From Acidobacteriota bacterium (GTDB taxonomy: Bacteria; Acidobacteriota; Thermoanaerobaculia; Multivoradales; JAHEKO01): a DNA stretch of 6,095 nucleotides. The DNA lies in assembly GCA_024638355.1 (NCBI GenBank), contig JAHEKO010000244.1:1-6095 (forward strand), given 5' to 3'. A program made the translations under genes and the position numbers. A model generated the notes under the pieces. It saw nothing but the letters and a program-made list of their open reading frames with translations. It searched no databases and was not told the origin of the DNA. This document shows, in pieces, positions 4,660 through 6,095 of this stretch (positions are counted from its first letter, which is position 1; each line of letters opens with the position of its first letter).

Positions 4660-6095
4660 CGGCAGCGGACCTCACCGTAGTCGACGCCCTCGCCGAGCGC
4701 GCTCGTAGCCTCGGCAGCCGCACCGCGCTGCGCGTAAAGCGCGACGGCGAGTGGCGTTCGACGACCTGGTCCGAGTACCACGCCGCGGTCCTGCGGGCCG
4801 GCCGCGCGCTCGTCGCGCTCGGCCTCGAGCCGGGGGAGGGCGTCAACGTCCTCGGGTTCAACCGACCGGAGTGGTTCATCTCGTCGCTCGCCGCCGTGGC
4901 GGCGGGCGGTCTTCCGGCCGGCGTCTACACGACGCTCACCGCCGAGCAGTGCCTCTACATCGCCGAGCACAGCGAGGCCGCGGTCGCGGTGGTCGAGGAC
5001 CACGACCAGCTGGCGAAGCTCCTCGCCATTCGCGGTCGGCTGCCCACCCTGCGGGCGATCGTCCTGATGGACGGCTCGAGCGACGAGTCGGGGGTCTATT
5101 CCTGGGCCGAGCTGATGGCGCTCGGCGACGACGCCCACGGACCGGAGCTCGACCGGCGCATCGCCCGGCTCGATGCGGGGGCGCGCTGCCAGCTGATCTA
5201 CACCTCCGGCACCACCGGGCCGCCCAAGGCGGTCGCCCTCAGCCATCACAACGTGCTCTGGACCGCGCAGGCGGTGATCGACTACTTCGAGTTCTCGCCG
5301 GACGACGAGTTCATCAGCTACCTGCCGCTGAGCCATATCGCCGAGCAGATGCTGTCGCTCTACGCGCCGCTCCTCATCGGCTGCTCGATATCGTTCGCCG
5401 AGAGCCTCGACAAGCTCCTCGACAATCTGCGCGAGATCCGGCCGCACGTCTTCTTCGGGGTACCGCGGGTGTGGGAGAAGATCCAGGCTGGCATCGAAGC
5501 GACGGCTGCCCGCAACAGCGGCTTGAAGCGGCGCATCGGCAGGTGGGCACGAGCCCGGGGGTTGGCCGGCGGTTATGCCGACCAGAAAGGCGAGCGCCGG
5601 CCGCTGCTCTACGGTCTGGCCGATCGCCTCGTCTTTCGCAAGGTCCGGGAGAAGCTGGGGCTCGACCGCGCCCGGATTTGTGCGGTCGCGGCGGCGCCCA
5701 CCCCGCTGGCGACGTTCGAGTTCTTTCTCAGCCTGGGGATTCCGATTCTCGAGGTCTACGGTCTGAGCGAGTGCACGGGTCCCGCCACCATCTCGACGCC
5801 GAGCCGCTATCAGACCGGCGGCGCGGGATTCACGCTCGAGGGCACCGAGATCCGCATCGCCGCCGACGGCGAGATCCTCATTAGAGGACCGCACGTCTTT
5901 CTCGGCTATCACAAGGACCCCGAGGCGACCGCCGCGGCGATCGATGCCGACGGCTGGCTGCACAGCGGCGACATCGGAGCCTTCGACGAGAACGCCTTCC
6001 TGCACATCACCGACCGCAAGAAGGAGCTGATCGTCACCTCCGGCGGCAAGAACATCGCCCCCCAGGTGATCGAGGGACAGCTGCGCACCATCCCG
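4656..6095 (+). CDS. AMP-forming long-chain acyl-CoA ligase (bubblegum-like), C-terminus cut off
   Basis: 480 residues are visible and the frame is open to the window edge; relatives are usually about 590-650 long. The GTG start overlaps the kbp stop by four bases. No Shine-Dalgarno sits at normal spacing (a GAGG is 17 bases away), so translation may depend on kbp translation. The alignable region begins almost at once (VVDALAERARSLG). ANL-superfamily motifs occur in order: P-loop YTSGTTGPPK (182-191), SYLPLSHIAEQM (221-232), FFGVPRVWEKI (266-276), IPILEVYGLSECTGPATIST (362-381), GEILIRGPHVFLGYHKDP (405-422), GWLHSGDIG (433-441) and the hinge DRKKELIVTSGGKNIAP (453-469). The RVWEK and YGLSECTGP segments favour bubblegum-type long-chain acyl-CoA synthetases. 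Such enzymes make acyl-CoA from fatty acid, ATP and CoA. The catalytic Lys of the C-terminal lid lies beyond the window. Ala192 replaces the usual Gly after the P-loop Lys. Confidence 0.92.
   Translation, partial: MTAADLTVVDALAERARSLGSRTALRVKRDGEWRSTTWSEYHAAVLRAGRALVALGLEPGEGVNVLGFNRPEWFISSLAAVAAGGLPAGVYTTLTAEQCLYIAEHSEAAVAVVEDHDQLAKLLAIRGRLPTLRAIVLMDGSSDESGVYSWAELMALGDDAHGPELDRRIARLDAGARCQLIYTSGTTGPPKAVALSHHNVLWTAQAVIDYFEFSPDDEFISYLPLSHIAEQMLSLYAPLLIGCSISFAESLDKLLDNLREIRPHVFFGVPRVWEKIQAGIEATAARNSGLKRRIGRWARARGLAGGYADQKGERRPLLYGLADRLVFRKVREKLGLDRARICAVAAAPTPLATFEFFLSLGIPILEVYGLSECTGPATISTPSRYQTGGAGFTLEGTEIRIAADGEILIRGPHVFLGYHKDPEATAAAIDADGWLHSGDIGAFDENAFLHITDRKKELIVTSGGKNIAPQVIEGQLRTIP

Noticed and set aside
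4626..6005. 459-codon open frame on the minus strand opposite the acyl-CoA ligase
   Set aside because: The opposite strand carries the full ordered set of ANL ligase motifs. The antisense translation is Arg/Gly/Val-rich with no family resemblance.

Overview
This is a GC-rich chromosomal window with very strong G/C preference at third codon positions. It encodes ordinary cellular proteins, and I see no phage, transposon, CRISPR, tRNA or rRNA sequence. The best taxonomic hint is the large minus-strand protein. Its C-terminal half has the layout of the 'VWFA-related Acidobacterial domain' family, so the source is probably an Acidobacteriota member (Thermoanaerobaculia-like) or a relative. That is an inference from one family and base composition, not a phylogenetic result.

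Layout: (1) Positions 3-131 (+) hold the last 42 residues of a TlpA-like redoxin whose body lies outside the window. (2) Positions 128-3181 (-) hold a 1017-residue secreted or periplasmic VWA protein. It converges on the redoxin and overlaps its stop codon within a single CTAG. (3) Positions 3182-3461 are a non-coding gap between divergent genes, containing several small dyads and direct repeats. (4) Positions 3462-4052 (+) encode a DUF937 (YidB-like) protein. (5) A strong GC stem-loop lies at 4075-4102. (6) Positions 4147-4659 (+) encode a BON-LysM protein closely resembling E. coli Kbp/YgaU. (7) From 4656 (+) to the window end runs an AMP-forming long-chain acyl-CoA ligase with a bubblegum-like motif set. 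Its GTG start overlaps the kbp stop codon, and its C-terminus is cut off.

The three rightward genes are probably one transcription unit: a 94-base gap with a hairpin separates the first two, and the last two overlap by 4 bases. DUF937 and BON-LysM proteins are small housekeeping or stress-associated proteins, and the acyl-CoA ligase activates fatty acids. Their functional link is not evident from sequence alone. I did not find a convincing undescribed system. The points most worth a second look are the probable double-VWA architecture of the large protein, the kbp/acyl-CoA ligase overlap, and the stem-loop between the DUF937 gene and kbp.
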